A stretch of DNA of 39,940 nt, from positions 442,375-482,314 of the forward strand of contig NZ_KI912267.1 in assembly GCF_000235425.2 (NCBI RefSeq), in the 5' to 3' direction. The DNA comes from Pseudofrankia saprophytica. GTDB lineage: Bacteria; Actinomycetota; Actinomycetes; Frankiales; Frankiaceae. The translations under genes were made by a program, and so were the position numbers. Under the pieces are notes generated by a model. The model saw nothing but the letters and a program-made list of their open reading frames with translations. It did no database searches and had not been told where the DNA came from. Below are positions 15,350 through 23,877 of the stretch, one piece after another; positions within the stretch are counted from its first letter, which is position 1; every line of letters starts with the position of its first letter.

Positions 15350-18300
15350 GTGGTGTACAGGCCGGGGATACGCCACGTGGAATACCGGCCGCGGGAGCGT
15401 TCCTACGAGTCGCCCGAGCGGCCGGACCACTCACCAGGGCAGGGGCAGCGGCTCACGGCCGCCGGCCTGCCAGCGGACGAGGCGGCCGTCGCGGACCGGC
15501 CGGGCGGCGAGGCCACGGACCGGAGCGTCGCCTCCGACTCGGGCGACGCGGCTCGGGAGGTGTACTCACCGGCCCAGGTCCCGATGCCGGCCCGCCCACG
15601 ACGCCCACCACCCCGGCCATCCCGGCCACCCCGGCCGCACGAGAACCGCGCCGCTGACGCCCAGGGCGGCCTGGCTGCCCCCTGGCAGCAGCCGATCCGC
15701 CCGGATCGGCAGCCCGCCGGTCCGGAACCGTCGCCGTCGCGGGCGCCGGAGGGGCGACCACGGCCGTGGAACGGTTCGGCGGAAGCCGGCGCCGCGCTGG
15801 GACCGCCCGTGCCGCTCCCACCCCCAGCCCCGCCGTCGGCGCGGTCGCTGGAGCCGGGAGCGATCGTGCCCGGTCCGCCAGGCGGCGTGCTCGACCTCGC
15901 CGCGCTCGCCGAGATCGAGGACCGGCTGCGCGCGATCGCCACCGAGAGCGTCGAGGTCGCGACGCGCCGCGGCGAGATGAGCCAGCAGGTGGCCGACCAG
16001 CGTCGCTCGCTGACGTCCGCCGCGTCGTCCGTCGCCACCGTGCTCTGGTTCGACTCGCTGCGCACCGAGGACCGGGTCAGCGTCACCCCGCACGCCGTGC
16101 CGCTGCTGGCGGCCGTCCACGAGGTCCTGGAGGCCGCCCGCCCGGCCGACGCCCCGGGACCGACGCCGACGGTCCGGCGGGAAATCCAGGCCTCGCCGAT
16201 GCCGTGGGAGCTGCGGGGCAGGAGACTGTCCCTGCCCACGGGACGGTCGGCCCGGGCGCTGCGGGCCACCGGAGCCGGCACGGTCGGGCCGAGCGGGACG
16301 GTCTGGGGAGCGCTCGCGCGCCGGCTCGCCGGTGCCCGCTTCGACCACGTCCCCGGCGGCCGGACGGTCTGCATCCTGCGGTACCCGGAGCTGCGCGACG
16401 CCGCCGTCTGGGAGGCCGTCGCCGACGAGCGCACGCCCTACCTCGGCGAGCTGCTCTGGGTGGTGCTGGTCACCGGCGCCGCCGTGGGTGCCCAGTCCGA
16501 GGGCGCCGAGCGCGCGGGCCTGTCCGGCCCGGCCGGCCCGGACCGCGCGGCGCGGATGTTCGAGGCCGCGGGCTGGCAGGTGCTCACCCTGCGGTATGGA
16601 CGCCGGCTGGCCGGGCTGTTCCGCCGCCCCGGGGGGCAGGCGTTTCGCGGCCGGCTCGCCGGGATGAGCCAGGACGAGTACCACGAGCTGCTCGTCACCC
16701 GCGGGCCGGAGCTGCGCCGGCGCCTGGCGGGGCCGGGCGCCGGCGGGGTCGGCATCGCCGGGCTGGTCGACAGCCTCACGGACGACGAGATCCACACCGC
16801 CCTGCGCGACCTCGGTGGCCATGACCTCGCGCTGCTGATCGACGCCTTGGACGAGGTGGACGCCGACCGGCCCACCGTGCTGTTCGCGCACGCGCACGAC
16901 GCCTGGACCCGTGACCCGGGCGTCCGCGAGGTGTCCGCCAGCGGTTCGGGCGCCGGGGCACGCGGCACCGGCGTCATGTCCATCCGCCCGATGAACGCGG
17001 GGGCGGTGGTCGTGCCGACGGCCAGGAGCTCGGCCGTGACGGTCGCGGGCGAGCCCGTCCCGCCCGCCGGCTCGCGTGGCGGCCGGCTGGCCACCCATGT
17101 CGCCTCATACCTGGACCAGGCACCGCCGCCCGCGCCGGACCCGCCGGCCCTGCCCGCCGACCTGGACCCGGCCGACGGCCTGGAGGCCAACGGGACGACG
17201 GCGGGGCTTTCGTCCACTCAGGCGGCCTTCGGCGACCTGCTACGTAGCTTCGCCTGGCTCGCGCCCCGGGCGGCCAGCGCCGTCGTCACGATCTCGACCA
17301 GGGACGCCGACACCGTCGTCGCCGGCTGGCTCGCCCCAGCCCCGTCCCGGTCCACCGCCGGCCATCGGCCAGACGGCCCGACCAACCCGAACGGTCCGTC
17401 CAATCCAGACGGCCCAGACGGCCCAGACGGCCGTGATGGTTCCGGACAGCCGCCCGATGCCGGTCTGGCGGCGGCCGACCCGACCGAGCCACCGACGATC
17501 TCGGCGGGCGGGCGGCGCCACGTCGCCGGAGCGCTCTCGCCGGGCGCGTTCACCGGGGTACTGGGCAACCTCGCCGTGGCGTGGAACCGGCAGGGCCTGC
17601 CGTTGCTGCCGATCGGCGTGACCGACGAACTCACCGCCGGCCGGGTCGTCCCGGCCTGGGCGGCGGCCTGCGCCGCGGACGGCCGGTCGGTGCTGGCGGT
17701 CGCCGACACCGGCGCCGACAGGCGCTTCGCCGGCCTCGCGGCCACGCTGTCCGCAACCGGCGCGACCGGCGCGGGCGAGGTGACCCGCTACGAGCCGGCG
17801 TTTGCCCAGGATCTGGCCTGGTGCCTGCTGGCCGCGCTCGGCCGGCTCGGCCGGGCCGACGGTTCGTCGAGCCTGCTGCGCCTGTCGGCCCGGCCCGTCG
17901 ACCAACGGCTCGGCGCCGTCCCGCCGGCCGCGCCCGACCGGGCCCGCCGGCGGGCCGCCGTCCTCGGCGGCGGCTACCGGCTGCGCGACGGCGGCCGCAG
18001 ACCGGTGGTCACCCTGGTCGGGATGGGCGCCGTCCTGCCCGAGGTGCTGGTCGCGGCGGACCAGCTGGAGGCCGAGCTCGGCGCGGGCGTGGGCGTGGCC
18101 GTCGTGACGTCGGCGGACCTGCTGTTCGACGCCCTGCGCGCCCGCGACGCCCACCCCCGCCCGCCGACGACGATGCCCCCGGCGGCCGCCCGCTCGGCGT
18201 CCTGGACGAGATGTTCCCGGCGTGGGCTCGCGCCCCACTGGTCACCGTGGTCGACGGGGACCCCCGCCAGCTCGGCTTCCTGGCCGGGGTCCACGGCGAC

Positions 18301-18420
18301 CGGCTGGCCGCGGTCGGGCCGACCGTCACCACGGGCCCGGGCGCGCCCGAGGCGCCGGTCGAGGTCGCCGCCATCGTCGAAACGGCCCGTCGGTTGCTCG
18401 CGGCCGCCGGCGGCGGCTAG
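15350..18420 (+). pseudogene. Frameshifted, degenerate pyruvate dehydrogenase E1 (AceE)-like gene
   Basis: A Pro/Arg-rich N-terminus of about 175 residues is followed by sequence collinear with homodimeric pyruvate dehydrogenase E1: LYF-like block ATVLWFDSLRTEDRVSVTPH, GGHDLALLIDALDEVDADR, LPLLPIGV, YEPAFAQDLAWCLLAALG, and VTLVGMGAVLPEVLVAAD. The catalytic parts have gone: the thiamine-diphosphate motif GDxE reads RYPE, the partner Asn is absent, the GGH block reads QRR, and the second-domain catalytic Glu and His are not found. The match changes frame between about 18154 and 18180: the C-terminal piece (APLVTVVDGDPRQLGFLAG) continues one frame back, ending at TAG 18418-18420. Two C5 runs there could each have lost a base. 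Staying in the first frame would run antisense through the TPR gene. Pseudogene, sequencing error or true pseudoenzyme are all open; the family link is strong. Confidence 0.7.
17372..17440 (+). repeat. Collagen-like Gly/Pro/Asp triplet tract
   Basis: Twenty-three codons read as Asp/Asn-Gly-Pro-like triplets (DGPTNPNGPSNPDGPDGPDG), with the 9-bp DNA unit CCAGACGGC repeated near the right end. It is an insertion between the two halves of the AceE-like protein, absent from the family as I know it. Confidence 0.75.
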
Positions 18421-19583
18421 CGGTCGCGCAGGGAGAGGGCCTCGCGGCCGGCGGCCTGGGCGCCGGCCGCGTCGCCGCCGGCGGCGCGGACGCGGGCGAC
18501 CTGCTCGAGCGCCCACACCAGGTCGCGCAGGATCTCGGGGCGGTCACCGACGATCTGGTGACGGCGCCGCTCGACGCCCAGCGCCTCCTCGAAGCCCTCG
18601 ATCGCCGCGGGCAGGTCGCCGAGGGCCTCCTTGGCGCCCGCGACCTTGTCGAGCCCGACGGACAGGTCGCGCAGCACGGTCGGGTGCTCGCCGTACTCGG
18701 TGCGCAGCCAGCGCACCAGCGCCAGCGACTCGGCGAAGGACTCGAGCGCGCCGGCGACGTCGCCCTGGTCGTAGCGCATGTTGCCGACCAGGCTCAGCGA
18801 GTGGAAGAGGGCCCGCGGCACGGTCGGGTCGATGTCGGTGCCACCGGCCACGGCGAGCGCCCGGCGGGCCGTCGTCACGCCCTCGGCGTAGCGGGCCAGC
18901 GCGCCGGCGGCATCGCCGCGCAGCCGCAGCATGTCGCCGACGTCGAGCAGGCCGCGGGAGATGTCACGCAGCAGCGGGGCGACGTCGCCGTAGACGGAGA
19001 GCAGCCCGCGGCGCACCTCGAGGGCCTCGGTGTAGGCGTCCAGCGCCGCGGTGGTGTCGCCCTGCTGCTGACGCAGGTCGCCGATCTTCTCCAGGGTGTT
19101 CGCGAGCCGCTGGCGGGCCTGCGGCGCCGGGGCCCCGCCGTCGGCGAGCAGCCGGTGCGCCAGCGCCAGGCACTCGGTCTGGATGTCCAGCGCGCCGACC
19201 AGGTCACCGAGGGCGGCCCGCGCGGCACCGGCGCGCTCCAGGCTGACGCCGAGGCGGTGCTCCGACTCGGGGCTGCGGTCGGCCGTCGCCAGGTGCCGGT
19301 TGATCCGCAGCGCTTCCTCGTAGTTCTCCTGGGCGGGCGCCGCCCGGCCGTGGTCGAGCAGCGCGTCGCCGTGCTCGATGAGCACGGCCGCCAGATGCCC
19401 TAGGTCGGCGACTCCGCTGGTGGCCGAGGCGACCCGCTCCCTGCTGACCGAGACCAACGCGTCCAGGGCCGTGAGCAGGGTGTCGAGGTCACCACGCTCC
19501 CTGGCCAGCTTGGCCAGCCGTTCGAGGTTCTGCGGGGTCAGCTGCTGTCCGGTGGCCGCGACCTGACCTGCGTGGTCGTCCAT
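18417..19583 (-). CDS. TPR repeat protein (seven repeats)
   Basis: The 388-residue protein is almost all tetratricopeptide repeats: seven units of about 48 residues, for example KIGDLRQQQGDTTAALDAY. The long period and Leu/Arg-rich second helices resemble the TPR tails of actinobacterial NB-ARC-type and kinesin-light-chain-like proteins, but no NTPase or other catalytic domain is attached, and there is no signal peptide. It should be a cytoplasmic scaffold binding a peptide or protein partner that is not identified. The ATG at 19583 lacks a ribosome site; a TACTACT element lies upstream. Its stop codon overlaps that of the AceE-like gene in the shared palindrome CTAG (18417-18420). Confidence 0.88.
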   Translation of the reverse strand: MDDHAGQVAATGQQLTPQNLERLAKLARERGDLDTLLTALDALVSVSRERVASATSGVADLGHLAAVLIEHGDALLDHGRAAPAQENYEEALRINRHLATADRSPESEHRLGVSLERAGAARAALGDLVGALDIQTECLALAHRLLADGGAPAPQARQRLANTLEKIGDLRQQQGDTTAALDAYTEALEVRRGLLSVYGDVAPLLRDISRGLLDVGDMLRLRGDAAGALARYAEGVTTARRALAVAGGTDIDPTVPRALFHSLSLVGNMRYDQGDVAGALESFAESLALVRWLRTEYGEHPTVLRDLSVGLDKVAGAKEALGDLPAAIEGFEEALGVERRRHQIVGDRPEILRDLVWALEQVARVRAAGGDAAGAQAAGREALSLRDR

Positions 19584-19660
19584 ATCCGGAAGAGTAGTAG
19601 TAGCCGGGATCGATCACACTGGCGCTTGGGAGTCCGGTTCTGACGAGTTACTGACGTATT

Positions 19661-19692
19661 GACGCCCCGCGACGACTGTGTCGCGGGACGTC
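19661..19692 (-). terminator. Hairpin terminator after the GH15 gene
   Basis: Bases 19661-19673 and 19680-19692 pair over 13 positions with one mismatch around a 6-nt loop. The hairpin lies 64 nt past the stop of the leftward GH15 gene and before the start of the TPR gene, which therefore probably has its own promoter. Confidence 0.75.
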
Positions 19693-19755
19693 ACCCGCTA
19701 TGTTCGCACCGGCTCAGCCCGGCCACCGCTCATCGGCCACGTTGCTGGAGCGGAC

Positions 19756-21588
19756 CTAACCGAAGAAATGGCCGGGCGGGTAGGCGCGGTCGGTGCGGGA
19801 GCGGGGCGTGCCGCGCAGCGCGTCGGTGAGCGTGCGGGCCGTGTTGACCAGCGGGACGTGGCTGAACGCCTGTGGGAAGTTACCGGTCATCCGGCCCAGG
19901 CGCGGGTCGTACTCCTCGGCGAGCAGCCCCACGTCGTTGCGCAGCGCGAGCAGCCGCTCGAACAGTTCCTGGGCCTCGCGGACCCGGCCGGACAGGGCGT
20001 AGTTGTCCGCCAGCCAGAACGTGCAGGCCAGGAACGCGCCCTCGCCGGCGGGCAGGCCGTCGACGGCGCCGTCCTCGGCGGTCGGGTACCGGTTGACGAA
20101 GCCGTCCTCGAGCAGCTCGCGCTCGATCGCGGCGACCGTGCCGACGACGCGCGGGTCCGTCGCCGGCAGGAAGCCGACCAGCGGCATGTACAGCAGCGCG
20201 GCGTCGAGTTCCTTCGAGCCGTAGAACTGGGTGAAGGTGCCGCGGTCGGCGTCGAAGCCACGGCCGCAGACCTCGCGGTGGATCTCGTCGCGCAGCGCCG
20301 TCCAGCGCTCCACCGGCCCCGGCAGCCCCGACTCGACGATGCCCTTCACGGCGCGGTCGGCGGCGACCCAGGCCATGACCTTGGAATGGGTGAAGTGCCG
20401 GCGCGGGCCGCGGACCTCCCAGATGCCCTCGTCCGGCTTGCGCCAGCCGGTCTCGAGGAAGTCCATCAGCTTGGCCTGCAGCGGCCAGGAGTCGTCCCGG
20501 CCGTCGACCTGGGTGGCCATCCTGGCGACGTGCAGGGCGTCGAGCACCTCGCCGTACACATCGAGCTGGAACTGGTCGACGGCGGCGTTGCCGACCCGCA
20601 CCGGCGCGGAGTTCTCGTAGCCGGACAGCCAGGAGACCTCGTACTCGGGCAGCCGGCGCTCCCCCGCCACCCCGTACATGATCTGGACACGGGACGGGTC
20701 GCCGGCGACCGCGCGCAGCAGCCACTCGCGCCAGGCCAGTGCCTCGCTGGTGAATCCGGCGTCGAGCAGGGCCAGCAGGGTGATCGTCGCGTCACGCAGC
20801 CAGCAGTAGCGGTAGTCCCAGTTGCGGACGCCGCCGATGTGCTCGGGCAGCGAGGTGGTGACCGCGGCGACGATGCCGCCGGTCGGAGCGAACGTGAGCG
20901 CCTTCAGGGTGATCAGCGAGCGGCGCACGGCGGACTGGTAGAGGCCGTCGTAGGTGCAGCCGGCCATCCAGTCGGTCCACCAGGCCTCGGTCTGGGCGAT
21001 CAGCTGGCGGACGGCGAGCGCCGGCGGCGTCGGCTGGTGCGACGGGTACCAGGTCAGCGAGAACGGGACGGACTGGCCGGCCGACACCTCGAACTCGGCG
21101 AAGGTCGCGAGGTCGTGGCCCTCCATCGGCGCGGTGGTGCGCAGCGTGACCGCGTCCGGCCCGGCGGTCGCGGTCATGGTGTGCTCGTCGCGGCGGCGCA
21201 CCCACGGGACGATCGAGCCGTAGTCGAACCGGATCCGGGTCTCGCTGCGCATCCGTACCCTGCCGGTCAGTCCCTCCACCAGCCGCAGCACGGCGTGCGT
21301 GCCGGCGCGGGGAAGCATCGCGTCGGTGATCCGGACGGTCCCGGTGGCGGTGGTCATGTCCGTCTCGAGGACCAGGGTGTCGCCGCGGTAGCGGCGGGTC
21401 ACGCCCACGACCGGCTCGACCGGCGAGATCTTCCAGTGCCCGGCGTTCTCGTCCCCGAGCAGCGCGGCAAAGCACGCCGGCGAGTCGATCCGGGGCAGGC
21501 ACAGCCAGTCGATCGAACCGTCTCGGGAGACGAGCGCCGCCGAGTGCGTGTCGCCGATCAGCGCGTAGTCCTCGATGAGGGATGCCAC
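19756..21588 (-). CDS. GH15 family trehalase/glucoamylase
   Basis: The 610-residue protein matches actinobacterial GH15 enzymes: IEDYALIGDTHSAALVSRDGS at the start (here cut to 20 or fewer residues: IEDYALIGDTHSAALV), an N-terminal beta-sandwich, and an (alpha/alpha)6 barrel. NWDYRYCWLRD is at about 256-266, and EEYDPRLG and NFPQAFSHVPLVN are near the end. Characterised mycobacterial members are trehalases that split trehalose to glucose; others act on starch ends, and I cannot separate these from sequence. There is no signal peptide, so it acts in the cytoplasm. GTG 21588 is chosen because AGGAG (21594-21598 on the plus strand as CTCCT) is 5 nt upstream and the product then begins like the family. 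Earlier in-frame ATGs would add an unconserved leader. Confidence 0.92.
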   Translation of the reverse strand: MASLIEDYALIGDTHSAALVSRDGSIDWLCLPRIDSPACFAALLGDENAGHWKISPVEPVVGVTRRYRGDTLVLETDMTTATGTVRITDAMLPRAGTHAVLRLVEGLTGRVRMRSETRIRFDYGSIVPWVRRRDEHTMTATAGPDAVTLRTTAPMEGHDLATFAEFEVSAGQSVPFSLTWYPSHQPTPPALAVRQLIAQTEAWWTDWMAGCTYDGLYQSAVRRSLITLKALTFAPTGGIVAAVTTSLPEHIGGVRNWDYRYCWLRDATITLLALLDAGFTSEALAWREWLLRAVAGDPSRVQIMYGVAGERRLPEYEVSWLSGYENSAPVRVGNAAVDQFQLDVYGEVLDALHVARMATQVDGRDDSWPLQAKLMDFLETGWRKPDEGIWEVRGPRRHFTHSKVMAWVAADRAVKGIVESGLPGPVERWTALRDEIHREVCGRGFDADRGTFTQFYGSKELDAALLYMPLVGFLPATDPRVVGTVAAIERELLEDGFVNRYPTAEDGAVDGLPAGEGAFLACTFWLADNYALSGRVREAQELFERLLALRNDVGLLAEEYDPRLGRMTGNFPQAFSHVPLVNTARTLTDALRGTPRSRTDRAYPPGHFFG

Positions 21589-21776
21589 TACTGCTCCTAG
21601 CGCGATGTGCGGCATCGCCCGGGGCCCGGCGCAACGCGGACGACGAACGCGCGCTTGCACCGGGCGGGCTCCGCCGGGGTGTTCAGGAGGTTCTGGTGCC
21701 GCGCGGCGATGGGCGGCGTCAGGAGGCCGCTGTGGGCCTCACAAGGCGGTACAGATTACGAGCCCGACCTGCGGGC

Positions 21777-21782
21777 TAGGTT
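21777..21782 (+). promoter_or_regulatory. -10 box (TAGGTT) of a likely leaderless gene
   Basis: TAGGTT ends 6 nt before the ATG at 21789, fitting TANNNT and leaderless spacing. It stands next to an A+T-richer stretch at 21750-21760. Confidence 0.5.
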
Positions 21783-21788
21783 GGGGGT

Positions 21789-22463
21789 ATGGCCCAACCG
21801 AGTAGTCCTCGCGTGGGCCGGACCAGATTTGATGTCCCAACCCGACAGGGATTCCTCGACGTGACCGCAAGCCCCCCAGCACCGGAGCCGGTTCCCGGAA
21901 CGGCCCCCTCGCCGGTTTCCGAAGCTCCAACGGCCCTACAGATTGCACCATCCCCGGACCCACTGGCGTGGCCGGATCACCAATCCGACAGCACGGGGCC
22001 CTCGACGGCCGGCGGCACGTCGCCGACGAACGCCGCGGTCGCCAGTGCCGCGCCAGTGCCACGGCCACGGCCACCGAAGCCGTCGGCGTGGGTGAGCACG
22101 CGGCGTTACCTGCTCGACCGGCGCCGACGGCCCGCGGTCGTGCTCGGGCTGATCGCGCTGGTCGGGATCGTGGTGTTCGGGGTGTACGCGGTCGTCGACG
22201 GGCCCCCGCCGACCGTCGAGGCGGTCGTCGTCTTCAAGGCGGAGACGACCGACGCGCAGAAGGAGGCGGTCCGCGCCGCCTGCCCGACCGTCGGCGGCGC
22301 CATCCAGGAGCCACGGGACGACAACAACCTCGCGTCCACCCGCGCCTATCCGCTGCGCTACAACCTCACCACGGCGTCCAGCTCCGACCGGGCCAAGCTG
22401 TTCGAGTGCGTCCAGGCCCAGGCCGGAGTCATCGGCATCACCACCGAGACCCAGGGCCAATAG
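21789..22463 (+). CDS. Single-pass membrane protein with a C-terminal extracytoplasmic domain
   Basis: The 224-residue protein has a disordered Pro/Ser/Ala-rich cytoplasmic part of about 95 residues, a basic stop-transfer patch (RRYLLDRRRRP), one membrane helix at about 116-134 (VVLGLIALVGIVVFGVYAVV), and a C-terminal domain of about 85 residues. That domain begins with a VEAVVVFKAETTDAQKEAVR strand-helix, reminiscent of the small ferredoxin-like fold of FtsX extracellular or inhibitor-I9 domains, and has two cysteines about 65 residues apart that could pair. I do not recognise a named family. It is convergent with the PGPGW protein gene, 41 bp apart. Confidence 0.75.
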   Translation: MAQPSSPRVGRTRFDVPTRQGFLDVTASPPAPEPVPGTAPSPVSEAPTALQIAPSPDPLAWPDHQSDSTGPSTAGGTSPTNAAVASAAPVPRPRPPKPSAWVSTRRYLLDRRRRPAVVLGLIALVGIVVFGVYAVVDGPPPTVEAVVVFKAETTDAQKEAVRAACPTVGGAIQEPRDDNNLASTRAYPLRYNLTTASSSDRAKLFECVQAQAGVIGITTETQGQ

Positions 22464-22504
22464 CGCAGGGTTAGTGACACAGCGCCAGCAGGGCGGCCAC
22501 CGTG

Positions 22505-23038
22505 TCAGCGGTCGGCTGGGCGGGAGGCAGCGGGAGCGGGCTCGTCGTGCGCGCCGTGCGCGCCGTCGGCGGGGGTGTCCTCGGCGGCGTCGCGGCGAGC
22601 TTCCAGTACCTCGGCCGGGGTGGGCTGGCCCGACTCGCGGGCCTGCTTGGCCTGCCAGAGGCTGACGATGATCGTGGCCAGCACGGCCAGGCCGCCGAAG
22701 ATCACGCTGCCACCGCTCCAGGCCGACGAGCCAGGCAGGTCGTCGTAGATGATCCAGAGGATGCCGGCGGCCACCATCGCGATCCCGAACAGGATCGAGC
22801 CGGCCGTCGACCAGACCCGCGACGCCGCGAGGTCGGCCAGGTCGGCGGCCTTCTGCCGGGCGGACTCGAAGCGGGTCCGCGCCCAGTCGTACTCCAGGCC
22901 GAGGATGAAGAAGCCGAGCGCGACGACGAGGAAACCCGGCCCCGGCAGCACGAGCATCGCCGCGCCAAGACCGAGGACGGCGACACCGAACACTGTCAGT
23001 GCGATCCGCCGTAGCAGGCGGGCTGGCGACCTGAGCAC
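22505..23038 (-). CDS. PGPGW (TIGR02611-like) transmembrane protein
   Basis: The 177-residue protein has four hydrophobic segments. Between the first two lies LVLPGPGFLVVALGFFILG, the Pro-Gly-Pro-Gly motif that names the family (Phe here instead of Trp), followed by EYDWARTRFESAR. The last two helices (about 78-98 and 107-126) are separated by a short loop, and the C-terminal 45 residues are acidic and disordered. GTG 23038 is chosen because AGGAGGG is about 11 nt upstream; an ATG at 23125 would add 29 non-family residues. The function is unknown in the family. Confidence 0.8.
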   Translation of the reverse strand: MLRSPARLLRRIALTVFGVAVLGLGAAMLVLPGPGFLVVALGFFILGLEYDWARTRFESARQKAADLADLAASRVWSTAGSILFGIAMVAAGILWIIYDDLPGSSAWSGGSVIFGGLAVLATIIVSLWQAKQARESGQPTPAEVLEARRDAAEDTPADGAHGAHDEPAPAASRPADR

Positions 23039-23379
23039 GACTGGTGGCTCCCTCCTGCTTTCGACGCGTCCTTCCCCCGACGCCCTGACCTCATACTGCC
23101 TGGTAGAAGTTGGCCCGCGGCGCATTCGTGACCGCGGTCGCCGTCGCCTTCCCGACTCGTCCAGCCCAGGCGGGGTCGGCCGGAGTGGGGGGATCGCTCC
23201 CGGCGCGGGCCGGTTGAGCCAGGCAGGGACCAGTTAGTGTGGCCGTGGGCGACCCAATAACTTGGCCGCCTGGCTACCGGCCTCGGCCGGCGCGGGAGCG
23301 GGGGTCGTCAGCGGACGCCGAGCCGGCAGCCGTCGATCTCGCGGCTCTGACCGACGACAGGCGACGAAAGGCCCCTATC
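23039..23379. other. 341-bp divergent region before the antiporter operon
   Basis: This region separates the PGPGW gene from the antiporter operon. TAGTGT at 23235-23240 is a possible -10 box for the rightward operon. The frame of the regulatory subunit is open from 23239, so an N-terminally longer product is possible, but residues before 23380 are not family-like. Confidence 0.45.
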
Positions 23380-23862
23380 GTGGACATCGAGGAGACCGCG
23401 CTTCCCGGGATCGGGCTGCGGCACGAGTTCAACACCCGTGGCGGGCGGCGGGTCGGCGTCGTGTCGCGGCACAAGGGGCGGCGCGACCTGGTGATCTACG
23501 ACGCCGACGACCCGGACTCGGTCGCCGAGTCACTCACGCTCACCGCCGAGGAGAGCGACGCGCTGTCGGAGCTGCTCGGCGCGCCGCACATCGTGGAGAA
23601 GCTCGCCGACCTGAGCAAGGTGTTCGCGGGCCTGGTCGGCGAACAGATCAAAATCGCGCCGGAGTCGCCGTACGCCGGCGGGCTGCTGGGCGACACCCAG
23701 GCTCGTACCCGCACCGGCGCCTCGATCGTGGCCGTCGTGCGTGACCATGAGGTGCTCGCCTCGCCCCGGCCGGACTTCCGGTTCGAGCCGGACGACGTCG
23801 TCGTGGTCGTCGGGACGCCGGACAACACCGCCGCCGTCGCCGAGCTGTTCCGCACTGGTTGA
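23380..23862 (+). CDS. KhtT-like regulatory subunit of a K+/H+ antiporter (TrkA-C domain)
   Basis: The 160-residue protein is a cytoplasmic gate-regulator. It begins DIEETALPGIGLRHEF, as KhtT-type subunits do, and its second half is a TrkA-C (RCK_C) ligand-binding domain: GASIVAVVRDHEVLASPRPDFRF then EPDDVVVVVGT. In Bacillus, KhtT controls KhtU by pH and cyclic-di-AMP; which ligand is used here is not visible. GTG 23380 is preferred over GTG 23239 because GAAAGG lies about 8 nt upstream and the product then matches family length. The antiporter gene starts 15 bp after its stop, so the pair is an operon. Confidence 0.9.
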   Translation: MDIEETALPGIGLRHEFNTRGGRRVGVVSRHKGRRDLVIYDADDPDSVAESLTLTAEESDALSELLGAPHIVEKLADLSKVFAGLVGEQIKIAPESPYAGGLLGDTQARTRTGASIVAVVRDHEVLASPRPDFRFEPDDVVVVVGTPDNTAAVAELFRTG

Positions 23863-23877
23863 CGGCGGGACAACGGT

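Noticed and set aside
18181-19246. Continuation of the AceE-like frame through the TPR gene
   Set aside because: After about 18180 the translation becomes Arg/Pro/Ala-rich without homology, and it is antisense to a well-supported gene; the homologous end is in another frame.
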